Shown: in pieces, positions 13,981 through 21,182 of the stretch
How the letters are laid out: every line of letters starts with the position of its first letter
Numbering within the stretch: position 1 is the stretch's first letter
From: a virus
DNA: 41,002 nt
Virus record (IMG/VR): IMGVR_UViG_3300025168_000194
Location: 1-41,002 of that record
Strand: one strand, 5' to 3'
The notes under the pieces: generated by a model
The model's input: the letters and a program-made list of their open reading frames with translations, nothing else
Database searches by the model: none
What the model was told of the DNA's origin: nothing
Position numbers and translations under genes: made by a program

Positions 13981-14146
13981 TTGAAACCTCTCTGGGTTCG
14001 TAACTAGCTGTCTGGCCCGAAGCCCACACCCTGTCAACGCGTCTCTTAGCGTCGGCTTCCCTGTTGTAGGTGGCAATTTTCTTGTGCTCACCGTACCTAC
14101 CAATATGGGAAAAATACTGGTAGACGTCATATACGGTTGTATTCAT
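13970..14146 (-). CDS. 58-residue hypothetical protein
   Basis: It reads MNTTVYDVYQYFSHIGRYGE then HKKIATYNREADAKRRVDRV then WASGQTASYEPREVSNVS. Its ATG overlaps the preceding stop (ATGA), and its tail carries the ribosome site of the next gene. Base composition is richer in G+C than the neighbours. The Tyr/Arg-rich sequence with YNREADAKRRV looks like a small beta-hairpin/helix fold of the kind that displays a sequence along a chain ('...Y.s.eeA..a...'). Function unknown. Confidence 0.6.
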   Translation of the reverse strand: MNTTVYDVYQYFSHIGRYGEHKKIATYNREADAKRRVDRVWASGQTASYEPREVSNVS

Positions 14147-14352
14147 TTTGTTTCTTCCATATCTTTATCCCTGTTATTGTTTTCTTTTACCATAAGGTTA
14201 ATAACATTTGTAAAGTTAGATTCTGACAATTTTGGCATGATTGCTTCAACCATCTTATATAAAGTATTTTGTGAAGATTTTTTAAGAATTTCAGCAAAGT
14301 CAACTCTAATCCAAGTATCTTGAATAAACTGTTTCATATTTTTAGGCTTCAT
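14143..14352 (-). CDS. hypothetical protein
   Basis: 69 residues, Lys- and Asn-rich and probably all helical: MKQFIQDTWIRVDFAEILKK, NTLYKMVEAIMPKLSESNF, TNVINLMVKENNNRDKD. Start and stop overlap both neighbours. No family recognised. Confidence 0.55.
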   Translation of the reverse strand: MKPKNMKQFIQDTWIRVDFAEILKKSSQNTLYKMVEAIMPKLSESNFTNVINLMVKENNNRDKDMEETK

Positions 14353-14636
14353 TATGCTGCCCCTTCTTTTGCATACACATATCTTGGATAAATGCCTTTA
14401 ATATCCTTTTGGCTCATGCCTGTTATATTTTCTAGCATCACATGATCTCTAGCAGGACTATAAGTACAAGCCCAAGCATAACCTGTTCCGCAATACAGTT
14501 TGCCTTGATAAGTATAGGTGTGGTAATTACGTTGATACATACCAGCATCAACACATTGAATAGGAACAATCCCATGTTTTTCAAAGTTCTCTTTTGTTGG
14601 CTTATCGCCCCATGTATAATCAATTAATATTGTCAT
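14352..14636 (-). CDS. hypothetical protein, first gene of promoter A operon
   Basis: 94 residues with GGGAGG before the ATG. It opens with a WGDKPTKENFEKHGIVPIQC stretch and continues MYQRNYHTYTYQGKLYC, TGYAWACTYSPARDHVM, GMSQKDIKGIYPRYVY. Several conserved-looking Trp, Tyr and Cys suggest a compact folded domain. I recall look-alikes in other marine phages without a function. It is the first gene downstream of the promoter embedded in vsr. Confidence 0.55.
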   Translation of the reverse strand: MTILIDYTWGDKPTKENFEKHGIVPIQCVDAGMYQRNYHTYTYQGKLYCGTGYAWACTYSPARDHVMLENITGMSQKDIKGIYPRYVYAKEGAA

Positions 14637-14673
14637 TTTATTTTGCCTCCCGGCTTTATCATGTTATGTGCCT

Positions 14674-14720
14674 ATTATACTGCTGTTTTCAGCTTATCGT
14701 AAACCTTTTTTGGAATAATA
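14674..14720 (-). promoter_or_regulatory. early promoter A with operator-like block, inside vsr
   Basis: Read on the minus strand: ATTATTCCAAAAAAGGTTTA (14717-14698 region), -35 TTTACG (14703-14698), 18-bp spacer, -10 TATAAT (14679-14674). The TAA inside the -10 is the vsr stop codon. The plus-strand 19-mer GTAAACCTTTTTTGGAATA (14699-14717) is identical to those at 23355 and 29690. It should drive the operon 14636-12224. Confidence 0.75.
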
Positions 14721-15109
14721 TTATTGTACAGTCTTTTAAGTCTGCCGGGCTTTACTATCTGGCATTCCCATATTGTCTCAACTTTCCAACCGAGTCTACG
14801 TAAATCCCTACGGTTTTTTGCGTCCCTCTTTCTGTTGGCTGCGAACTTGTCAACCCAGAACTCAGTGTTGGTCTTTGGAACTTTCCTACCCTTCTTGCAG
14901 TTGTGCTTGTGCCAGAAACAGCCGTTGACGAATACGCACGTGTTGTATCCGGGCATAACAATGTCGGGTTTACCCGGTAAGTCCTTTCTGTGCAGCGAGA
15001 ATCTAAGTCCCATACTGTGCAGATAGCTTCTTACGAGAATCTCCGGCTTTGTGTTCTTTGACTTTATGCAGGACATGATGCGGCTTCTTTGTGCTGTTGG
15101 ATTTTTCAT
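14675..15109 (-). CDS. vsr: Vsr-like very-short-patch mismatch endonuclease
   Basis: 144 residues. Family motifs: RSRIMSCIKSKNTKPE with Glu23, GLRFSLHRKDLPGKPDIV with catalytic-type Asp49, then VFVNGCFWHKHNCKKG (63-73) with the zinc-binding His/Cys cluster, and later WVDKFAANRKRDAKNRRDL and LGWKVETIWECQI. Vsr nicks at T:G mismatches formed by deamination of 5-methylcytosine and normally accompanies a C5 methyltransferase; one is present at 18341-19387. The last 15 residues (from about NIIPKKVYDKL to the stop) coincide with promoter A, so the C-terminus may be shaped by the promoter. It is the last gene of the promoter B operon. Confidence 0.9.
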   Translation of the reverse strand: MKNPTAQRSRIMSCIKSKNTKPEILVRSYLHSMGLRFSLHRKDLPGKPDIVMPGYNTCVFVNGCFWHKHNCKKGRKVPKTNTEFWVDKFAANRKRDAKNRRDLRRLGWKVETIWECQIVKPGRLKRLYNNIIPKKVYDKLKTAV

Positions 15110-15453
15110 CAGAAGGGCAGGTCGTTGTCCGGTTCTGGTTCTGTTGTCCAGGATTTAGTTTCCCATAGTTTCCTTGCCCACTCTTGCCCGAAAGTTGCCG
15201 GCAGTCCGAAACTAGCGAAGAACTTGTACTCGTCGCCGAACTTAACGTGCAGCTGGGAGTGGTGATGCTGGCATAGTGGTATTGCGTTTCTGTCATTGGC
15301 TTTAAGTGAAATGCCCCTGTGTCCGTCGTAGGGTTTCATAAGGTGGTGAGCCTGCACATCACCGGAATGTGAATAGTAGCCCGCCTTGCATATAAGACAA
15401 GGCAGGGTTCTTATCCACTTAAGGTGTTTACTGTCAGTAAACCTCTTTGCCAT
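15109..15453 (-). CDS. HNH-type zinc nuclease-like protein (DUF968-like)
   Basis: 114 residues. It holds the motifs LPCLICKAGYYSHSG, VQAHHLMKPYDGHRG, NDRNAIPLCQHHHSQLHV and GDEYKFFASFG, which form the Cys/His pattern of DUF968/HNH proteins of phage recombination regions. This could be a structure-specific or nicking nuclease. The C-terminus is EPEPDNDLPF, closely resembling the acidic-hydrophobic tip of bacterial SSB (...DDDIPF) that recruits repair enzymes. It lies between the SSB-like gene and vsr, joined by overlaps (ATGA at the vsr start). Confidence 0.75.
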   Translation of the reverse strand: MAKRFTDSKHLKWIRTLPCLICKAGYYSHSGDVQAHHLMKPYDGHRGISLKANDRNAIPLCQHHHSQLHVKFGDEYKFFASFGLPATFGQEWARKLWETKSWTTEPEPDNDLPF

Positions 15454-15833
15454 TAGAAAGGTATCTTCTTAGCCATAGCGTCTACGTCAGCGGTGTTACC
15501 GTCCTCTGTCATTTCTTGGAAGCCTATGCTGGTGAACGGCGTACCGTCCTTTGATTCCTTTGCCCAGCAACCCTGCTTGTAGACGACTCCGTCAATGGTT
15601 ACCTTGCCGCCCATGTCCGGCGTCTTGTCGCTGCGCTTCTCGTTGTTGAGGTGCAGCAGACCTATAGACATCATCATCTCGTACTTCTCCTCGCCCTGCT
15701 TGTCAAAGCTCTTGACTATAGCACCGTACTTAGTTTTGCCGTTTATCACGAACGGCCCCTTTCTCAGTATCTTCGCGTCGTTCTCATGCCAAAGATAGCC
15801 TTTCTTTTCGTCGTCGTATTGCTTATCGCTCAT
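15453..15833 (-). CDS. candidate single-stranded DNA-binding protein
   Basis: 126 residues with ATAGGAG upstream. The middle reads KILRKGPFVINGKTKYGAIV then SIGLLHLNN, GGKVTIDGVVYKQGCWAKES and GTPFTSIGFQEM, an all-beta pattern like DUF736 and other OB-fold-like phage proteins. The C-terminus is ...DVDAMAKKIPF, ending in Ile-Pro-Phe as SSB proteins do. It lies in the same operon as an annealing protein and exonuclease, where an SSB is expected and no other is seen. The OB-fold call is an inference from strand pattern and context. Confidence 0.55.
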   Translation of the reverse strand: MSDKQYDDEKKGYLWHENDAKILRKGPFVINGKTKYGAIVKSFDKQGEEKYEMMMSIGLLHLNNEKRSDKTPDMGGKVTIDGVVYKQGCWAKESKDGTPFTSIGFQEMTEDGNTADVDAMAKKIPF

Positions 15834-16104
15834 TTTTACTTACTCCTATAAGTTTGTATTCATAACCCTTTCTGTTAAACATTCTTCTCTTCTCAACAAC
15901 CTCGCCTATCATTGGTAGGTTGTACTTCACTCTATGCGGCTTTTTCCGCAATTCTCTTATGGCTGCGCTTATGGAAGGCTCACCATATAATACACCGGTC
16001 TTATGCTGTATAACTTCCTGTAGATTCCAGAAAGTCCACCAATTACCGTTACTCATGCACCTGTACACGCACTCAACCAAAGAAAACTTACTCACTGTAG
16101 GCAT
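15823..16104 (-). CDS. small winged-helix-like protein
   Basis: 93 residues. The first part (FSLVECVYRCMSNGNWWTFW, NLQEVIQHKTGVLYGEPSIS, AAIRELRKKPHRV) follows the helix-turn-helix order 'open helix, Trp-Thr turn, recognition helix SISAAIRELRK', and the wing is VEKRRMFNRKGYEYKLI. It is probably a DNA-binding protein used in recombination or regulation. The ATG overlaps the end of the annealing-protein gene; a GTG nine bases later is an alternative start. Confidence 0.55.
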   Translation of the reverse strand: MPTVSKFSLVECVYRCMSNGNWWTFWNLQEVIQHKTGVLYGEPSISAAIRELRKKPHRVKYNLPMIGEVVEKRRMFNRKGYEYKLIGVSKNER

Positions 16105-16759
16105 CTATGAGTTTGTCGTACGCATCTTTGTCCTGGTCGTTCTCACCTAGGTCATTGTAGGCTTTCTCAACGTTAGATGAATTCTTAGAGAATAACTTCT
16201 TCCTATCATCCTCGGAGAGATCGGCTACAGACTTTCTAAACGCGTTTATGTAATCATTGGTGGTTTTGTGGCTGCTAGCCTTCTTTCCGTCAATGCTCAT
16301 AAGCACGTACGCTTTTGCGCTTCTTACCGCATTTAGGCCGGGCTTGACCTCTCTGTCAATTAAATCCTCGCCCCTGTATATGTGCGCACCCAGACCGAAC
16401 ATTGACATGCACTTAGTAAGACAGCGCATCTTGGTGTTAGCCACGTCAACGACGTTCCAGTCTTTTTTTGCATTATTATTGTAGTCTGTTACAGCTAACC
16501 ACATACTGCGGCTGACGCCCTGTATCGTTACCGTGCAATGCACAGAGGCGGAACCGTCGGGATAGACCATGCAATCTAGTGAACCGTAAGTCGGATTATC
16601 AAACTCCCTAAACTCATAGTCTACTTCCGGGAAATACTTCTGTACCTCCTGCCACATGTCGGTCCAGCTAAGGTAATCAAACTTACCCTTCTTGTCCTTA
16701 ATTTTATCCATGCTAACCTTGTTCAAGGTTTCCCATATGTCTTTATAGTTTGCACTCAT
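16088..16759 (-). CDS. single-strand annealing protein (DUF1071/Sak3-like)
   Basis: 223 residues from ATG 16759, which overlaps the exonuclease stop (ATGA). The DUF1071 signature is complete: FDYLSWTDMWQEVQKYFPE (28-46), SVHCTVTIQGVSRSMWLAV (72-90), TDYNNNA, ANTKMRCLTKCMSMFGLGAH (108-127), IYRGEDL. This family (Rad52-superfamily Sak3-type annealing proteins) pairs complementary single strands in phage recombination, working with an exonuclease. The partner is the adjacent RecB-like gene. The C-terminal 80 residues are charged and variable, as is usual. Confidence 0.87.
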   Translation of the reverse strand: MSANYKDIWETLNKVSMDKIKDKKGKFDYLSWTDMWQEVQKYFPEVDYEFREFDNPTYGSLDCMVYPDGSASVHCTVTIQGVSRSMWLAVTDYNNNAKKDWNVVDVANTKMRCLTKCMSMFGLGAHIYRGEDLIDREVKPGLNAVRSAKAYVLMSIDGKKASSHKTTNDYINAFRKSVADLSEDDRKKLFSKNSSNVEKAYNDLGENDQDKDAYDKLIDAYSE

Positions 16760-17532
16760 TTTATACCCCACAGTTTTTTAGCAGCCGCAACGTCAGCCGG
16801 GTTATTCCAGCGCCAGTCGTCAAAGTCCGGATAGAACAATGAAGCCACTTGGTTAATATCATCCGAATAGGAAAGAACGTTCATCATTGCTAACGAAGCC
16901 TTTCGCAATTCCTCTAATCTCTCGTCTATGTTAGTTATAGCGACCGTAACTACCTCTGCTTTAGTTTTGGTAACGTGTATGAAGTCGGCTACAGCGTCGC
17001 AATTCTCTGCGTAGGCGTACAGGCTTAGCTGTCGGCATATGCTTGAAGGTGTCTTAGGCATCATGCGTCCGGTTGTCTTTATGTCCCTTATCATTCCAGG
17101 ATATTGAAGGTCAATGAAGCCTATGACTGGAATCGGCAGGTCAAAGTCTATCTCTATTCTTTTCTGTATGGATTCCGGCTTGCCTAGCTCTCTATAGAAT
17201 GGCATTGCAACCTCTAGGTATCTCTCTATGTTACCCCTCTCCAGTCTAACCTTGTCGTAGTCGTATTCATTGGACTTCTTGTTCTCTATCCACCTTTCGT
17301 CAAATATGTTAAGCGCCATGTTTATAGGTGCCGCAATATCGTTGCCCTCGTAGTCAAATGCCCAACTAATGGCGTCGTCTATAGCCGTGCCCCGCCACAT
17401 AGCCGGATTAGACGGCCCTCTATGACCGCTGACCTTTAGAATCCAGGACGCAGGATTTGATATGAACTGGTTGATGGAACTAGCGGACAGATGCTTTATT
17501 CCGTGCGCTTCAAATGGATTGTTATTACTCAT
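16756..17532 (-). CDS. RecB-like PD-(D/E)XK exonuclease
   Basis: 258 residues. Motifs of the RecB/lambda-exo-like nuclease fold: HLSASSINQFISNPASW (14-30), NPAMWRGTAIDDAI (42-55), IGFIDLQYPGMIRDIKTTG (137-155) with Asp141, Asp150 and Lys152 as the catalytic core, and QLSLYAYAEN (168-177) as the QxxxY motif. It should resect dsDNA ends to make substrate for the annealing protein encoded by the overlapping downstream gene. It is the first gene of the promoter B minus-strand operon. GAGGTAATTAA precedes its ATG. Confidence 0.85.
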   Translation of the reverse strand: MSNNNPFEAHGIKHLSASSINQFISNPASWILKVSGHRGPSNPAMWRGTAIDDAISWAFDYEGNDIAAPINMALNIFDERWIENKKSNEYDYDKVRLERGNIERYLEVAMPFYRELGKPESIQKRIEIDFDLPIPVIGFIDLQYPGMIRDIKTTGRMMPKTPSSICRQLSLYAYAENCDAVADFIHVTKTKAEVVTVAITNIDERLEELRKASLAMMNVLSYSDDINQVASLFYPDFDDWRWNNPADVAAAKKLWGIK

Positions 17533-17554
17533 TTAATTACCTCTAATTTATGTC

Positions 17555-17606
17555 TTGTCAATTAATGTATAAGTGATTATAATTCATATTTGGAATAATT
17601 AAAACC
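17555..17606 (+). promoter_or_regulatory. plus-strand promoter for the Cro-like gene, with operator-like site
   Basis: TTGTCA (17555-17560), 17-bp spacer, TATAAT (17578-17583). The sequence TTTGGAATAAT at 17589-17599 lies at the expected start of transcription, so a bound regulator would block it. The leader to ATG 17612 is short and has no Shine-Dalgarno. Confidence 0.7.
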
Positions 17607-17611
17607 TTTTT
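17576..17611 (-). promoter_or_regulatory. early promoter B (minus strand)
   Basis: On the minus strand: AAAAAGG, -35 TTTTAA (17604-17599), 17-bp spacer that contains TTATTCCAAA, -10 TATAAT (17581-17576). It has the same AAAAAGGTTT-to-TATAAT layout as promoters A, C and D. It should drive 17532-14675 (recombination operon). The -10 overlaps that of the plus-strand promoter. Confidence 0.65.
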
Positions 17612-17821
17612 ATGCAGCTAAAATCATATCTGACAGAAAACAAACACACCCAAATGTCTTTCATAGAACTAATGGAGATGGCTACAGGCGTAAGGGTTCC
17701 GCAAGGCACATTCGCTAAGTGGATAACCGGTTCTCGTATTCCGAGAAAGCGTGAGATGATTATTCTTTACGAGATTACCGAAGGTCAGGTGCAACCAAAC
17801 GATTTTTACATCAAGGAATAA
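17612..17821 (+). CDS. Cro/CI-like helix-turn-helix regulator
   Basis: 69 residues. It has the size of a Cro protein and a helix-turn-helix arrangement: MSFIELMEMATGVRVPQGTF, then AKWITGSRIPRKREMIILYE, then ITEGQVQPNDFYIKE. The second helix plus 'W.tG.RiPr...m..i...T.g.v.p.dfy' is typical of small phage repressors. It is the only obvious regulator in the window and stands at the divergent promoter pair B. I infer that it binds the TTTGGAATAAT-type sites there and at 23414. No recombinase or CI-type peptidase domain accompanies it. Confidence 0.75.
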   Translation: MQLKSYLTENKHTQMSFIELMEMATGVRVPQGTFAKWITGSRIPRKREMIILYEITEGQVQPNDFYIKE

Positions 17822-17823
17822 AA

Positions 17824-18348
17824 ATGGAAACTAAGAAAGAAATAGTAAACGTTGAACTGGAAAAACTAGTTCCGTACGAAAACAATTCAAGAAACCACAC
17901 AGACGAGCAGATTTCACAGATAGCCAGTTCAATAGACGAATTCGGTTTCACTAATCCGGTCTTGATTGACGAGAACAATTCAGTATTGGCTGGGCACGGA
18001 AGAGTCAAGGCAGCTGAGCTACTATCGCTTAAAGACATACCAACAGTTAAGATACTAGGCCTCACAGAAAAGCAGAAAAAAGCCTATGTTATTGCAGACA
18101 ATAAACTAGCATTAAACGCCACATGGAATGACGAAGTCCTACAGAACGAGCTTCAAGACCTATTCAACAGCGACTTTGACCTAAGCATACTCGGTATGAA
18201 CGAAAACGAGATAAACAGCTTTCTTGGCGATTCTCTTAACAACATAGCGGACGAGAAAGACTACGTAGGTGCAGAGGAAATAACGCTTGATGACATAGAT
18301 GACTTCAAACACGAGTGTCCTAGATGCGGTTTCAACTTCAATGACTGA
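17824..18348 (+). CDS. ParB/Srx-like protein paired with methyltransferase
   Basis: 174 residues. The N-terminal 85 residues are a ParB-like domain: VELEKLVPYENNSRNHTDEQ, IASSIDEFGFTNPVLIDEN, VLAGHGRVKAAELLSL (GHGR at 57-60), IPTVKILGLTEKQKKAYVIA. Such domains are often fused to, or encoded next to, phage DNA methyltransferases; some ParB-type domains bind nucleotide triphosphates. The C-terminus has one CPRCGF knuckle (165-170), as if cut from a longer zinc-binding or fused form. The last 8 bp overlap the methyltransferase start. Confidence 0.8.
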   Translation: METKKEIVNVELEKLVPYENNSRNHTDEQISQIASSIDEFGFTNPVLIDENNSVLAGHGRVKAAELLSLKDIPTVKILGLTEKQKKAYVIADNKLALNATWNDEVLQNELQDLFNSDFDLSILGMNENEINSFLGDSLNNIADEKDYVGAEEITLDDIDDFKHECPRCGFNFND

Positions 18349-19387
18349 CGGCAGAAAACACGGACCTTGGTATTTCAAGGACCTTGAAAGCATAAATAAA
18401 ACCGGAGTCAACGTATTTAGCACCTTTAGTTGCGGCGGCGGCTCAACTATGGGATACAAACTAGCTGGATGCAACGTAAAGGGTTGCCTAGAGATAGACG
18501 ATAAGCTGATGGAGATGTACATAGAAAACCACAAGCCCAAGTACAGCTACAAGATGGCTATACAGGACTTCAACAAGAAACCATTTGAGGAGATTCCAGA
18601 CGACCTTAAGGACCTTGACATACTAGACGGCTCACCGCCATGCTCGGTTTTCAGCACGGCAGGGGCAAGGGAAAAGAAATGGGGTAAGGAATATTATTTC
18701 AGAGAGGGCCAGGAGGTACAGAAACTTGACGATCTATTCTTTCACTTCGTTGAAACAGCTAACAAGCTCCAGCCAAAGATTGTAATAGCCGAAAACGTGC
18801 GCGGTTTGATTCTCGGAAATGCCAGAGGTTACGTGAAGGAGATATTCATAGCGCTTGACAAAGCAGGCTACGACGTGCAGTTGTTCGTGCTGAACGCCGC
18901 TAAAATGGGCGTTCCACAGTCAAGGGTAAGAACATTTTTTGTAGCCAGGCGAAAAGACCTTCAACTATGTAAACTAGAGTTGGACTTCAACGAGCCTAAC
19001 CTATCCTTCTTTGACGCAATGAAGGGTTCAAATAAGATACAGGAAAGAAAGCAGATAAGGCACACTTTGAACGACATGTGGAGAGCGACCAAGCCCGGAA
19101 AGAACCTAGGCTCAGCTAACGATAAGGGTCATTTTTTCAGTCTCTACAAGATAAATCCTAATCTTCCGGTCAACACGGTGACGGCTAACGGACCCACGCA
19201 CATTCTTTGGGATAAACCATACTATCTATCAGACCAGGAGCTCATAAGACTGCAGACGTTTCCAGAGGATTACAACTTTATGAAACAACAGACTCAATAC
19301 GTGACTGGAATGTCAGTACCTCCATACATGATCCAAAGACTGGTGCTGGAGATAAACAGGCAATGGAAGCTGCCTACTTTACGTTGA
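18341..19387 (+). CDS. C5-cytosine DNA methyltransferase
   Basis: 348 residues from ATG 18341. Motif I VFSTFSCGGGSTMGYKLAG (25-43), motif IV DGSPPCSVFS with catalytic Cys101, motif VI ENVRGL (151-156), motif VIII QSRVR (193-197), and late motifs LIRLQTFPEDYNF and TGMSVPPYM are all present, so the enzyme should be active. The region between motifs VIII and IX, which reads target sequence, is short. It most likely protects phage DNA from restriction; the Vsr-like nuclease would repair deaminated sites. The 3' end runs 14 bp into the convergent primase-helicase gene. Confidence 0.9.
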   Translation: MTDGRKHGPWYFKDLESINKTGVNVFSTFSCGGGSTMGYKLAGCNVKGCLEIDDKLMEMYIENHKPKYSYKMAIQDFNKKPFEEIPDDLKDLDILDGSPPCSVFSTAGAREKKWGKEYYFREGQEVQKLDDLFFHFVETANKLQPKIVIAENVRGLILGNARGYVKEIFIALDKAGYDVQLFVLNAAKMGVPQSRVRTFFVARRKDLQLCKLELDFNEPNLSFFDAMKGSNKIQERKQIRHTLNDMWRATKPGKNLGSANDKGHFFSLYKINPNLPVNTVTANGPTHILWDKPYYLSDQELIRLQTFPEDYNFMKQQTQYVTGMSVPPYMIQRLVLEINRQWKLPTLR

Positions 19388-21092
19388 ACTGATCTAAATA
19401 GGCCGTGTCCCAGTCAACTTCATCTATGTCGTTGTACTTCTCAAAACACCGTCTGTCGGTGTTGTACTTAAACTTGCACTCGCCTATCTTTCCGTACAAG
19501 TCCTGCTCCCTAATCTTTCTGGTTATCACGTTTGTTGAGTTGTCCTCAAAGTCCCTGTGAACGGTAAGTACGGCATCGGATTGATTGTGCCAGTGGCTAG
19601 CACCGGATATGTCGTACGCCGTCGGCGGTAGATAGTTTCCGTCGTTCGTCTTGGGTAGCTTTGTTGGATGGGCTATAACCCAGCAGACTATCTCGTAAAC
19701 CCTACTAAACCTTTTGCAAAGCGATATGAAGTCTCTGATGTGTTCGTCCTCTCTCTGGTTTCCCTGCCTAGCAGCCGAAACCTCGTTGAATGGGTCTATG
19801 ACCAAACCGTTTATTCCGTGCTTATAGACGGCTGACTGGGCTACTGAAAGTATAAGTTGTATTGATGGTATAGCGTCCTTGGTCTCTATGAAGAAGAAAT
19901 GGTTATTTATGAAATCCAGTCCGGCATGTAGCTCTGATTTAGTCATGCGGTTCTTAACCCCCTCGTCAAAGGGTTTTCTGAGATACATCTGCACCAATCG
20001 CCTTATGTGCATTGAAGTAGAGTGCTCTGGTGAGAATAGCGCGAATTTCCATCCGTTCCTCTCAGCTAGGTTTATAAGTATCTGATCCAAAAAAACCGAC
20101 TTACCGTGGTTAGGTATTCCGGTAATGACGTGAAACGTACCAGTCATTATCTTGTAGATGTCGTCCAGACCCTCCATGCCGATCTCTATTGGCTTCTCAT
20201 AGTCACCCTCATACAGATCGTTTAACTGCGAAAAGTAGTCCGAAGCAGTGTAGAGCCCCTCTATAGGATACGGAACGGCAAGCTCAACTATCTCCCTAAG
20301 TTTCATAGGGCCGTGTTTGATCAGAACCTCGTTGGCGTCCTTGCAGTTATCTGGAATCTCAACGTACCAGCATATGTCCTTTCCGAACCTATGTAATAAC
20401 TCCTTATGCAGAGCCTTTCCGCTATCGTCGTTGTCAGTGAACAATATTATCTTTGTAGCAGTCAACTTGCAGTTCTCTAATGCAGAAAACCTTTTGTCGT
20501 TGTTCTCACCCTTAAATTCCTTGGGCGCACCATTTGGCAAAGTCGTTCCATAATCAAAGCCGATCTCTGCAAGAGCCAACACGTCAAACTCACCCTCGGT
20601 AAATATGACAACGTCCGAACCGCACACGCGATCGTAGTTATACAATATTGACTTAGCGTTGGCAGACTGTCTGAATTTCTTGTCCCTAGTTCTATACTTA
20701 ACGTTTGTAAGCTCTCCTAATTCGTCAAAATACTGGAAGGCGCACCATTCGTTTTCCTGCACGACCTTATATCTATCGCAGGTGTCCTTACTTATCTTTC
20801 TCTCTTTCATGTATTCATAGAAAGAAGCTTGGGGTTTATCAGGAACGATTGGCGGACTGGGCCGTACATAGCTTATCTTTCTTTTAGGCTCGTATATAGA
20901 GCCGGTTCCCTTTCCACCAGTCCACTCGCAGTGATGGCATTTCCAGACAACGCTGTCGTTTGTTATCGTGACTGATAACGGATTGTCTCTAGGATTGTGG
21001 GGTGGTTGGCACTGAGGGCACTTGACCTTCTGGTTGCCTTCCTGCTGGTGGCTTAGGTTTATGTTGTTATCTCTGAGTGTCTTATCAATCAT
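19374..21092 (-). CDS. T7 gp4-like primase-helicase
   Basis: 572 residues. N-terminal zinc ribbon Cys25-x2-Cys28 and Cys52-x2-Cys55; TOPRIM primase core IFTEGEFDVLALAE (163-176, Glu166) and LFTDNDDSGKAL (217-228); RecA-type helicase with Walker A GIPNHGKS (325-332), FSPEHS (353-358), Walker B GLVIDPFNEV (429-438) and IAHPTK. The full bifunctional T7 gp4/Twinkle layout is present. It would unwind and prime at phage forks. No DNA polymerase gene is in the window. It is the last large gene of the promoter C operon. Confidence 0.93.
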   Translation of the reverse strand: MIDKTLRDNNINLSHQQEGNQKVKCPQCQPPHNPRDNPLSVTITNDSVVWKCHHCEWTGGKGTGSIYEPKRKISYVRPSPPIVPDKPQASFYEYMKERKISKDTCDRYKVVQENEWCAFQYFDELGELTNVKYRTRDKKFRQSANAKSILYNYDRVCGSDVVIFTEGEFDVLALAEIGFDYGTTLPNGAPKEFKGENNDKRFSALENCKLTATKIILFTDNDDSGKALHKELLHRFGKDICWYVEIPDNCKDANEVLIKHGPMKLREIVELAVPYPIEGLYTASDYFSQLNDLYEGDYEKPIEIGMEGLDDIYKIMTGTFHVITGIPNHGKSVFLDQILINLAERNGWKFALFSPEHSTSMHIRRLVQMYLRKPFDEGVKNRMTKSELHAGLDFINNHFFFIETKDAIPSIQLILSVAQSAVYKHGINGLVIDPFNEVSAARQGNQREDEHIRDFISLCKRFSRVYEIVCWVIAHPTKLPKTNDGNYLPPTAYDISGASHWHNQSDAVLTVHRDFEDNSTNVITRKIREQDLYGKIGECKFKYNTDRRCFEKYNDIDEVDWDTAYLDQFNVK

Positions 21093-21094
21093 AA

Positions 21095-21181
21095 TTAGTC
21101 AGCTAAGAAATAGAATATGAAAAGCGGTAGGCTTATGATCAATGTTATCTTTATGATGTGTCTGTGAAATATTTCTTCCAT
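21095..21181 (-). CDS. 28-residue membrane microprotein
   Basis: It reads MEEIFHRHIIKITLIISLPL then FIFYFLAD: a charged start and one hydrophobic helix. AGGATAAAATG gives a ribosome site inside the end of the O-like gene, and only two bases separate its stop from the start of the primase-helicase gene. It might be a small membrane protein or simply couple translation. Function unknown. Confidence 0.4.
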   Translation of the reverse strand: MEEIFHRHIIKITLIISLPLFIFYFLAD

Positions 21182-21182
21182 T

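Noticed and set aside
13981-14130. Longer form of the gene at 13792-13980
   Set aside because: The extra part is the alternative frame of the 58-residue gene at 13970-14146, which has an ATGA overlap; the inner ATG has AGAGAGG upstream.
14724-15026. Plus-strand open frame opposite vsr
   Set aside because: Vsr motifs on the minus strand are unambiguous; the plus frame shows no family features.
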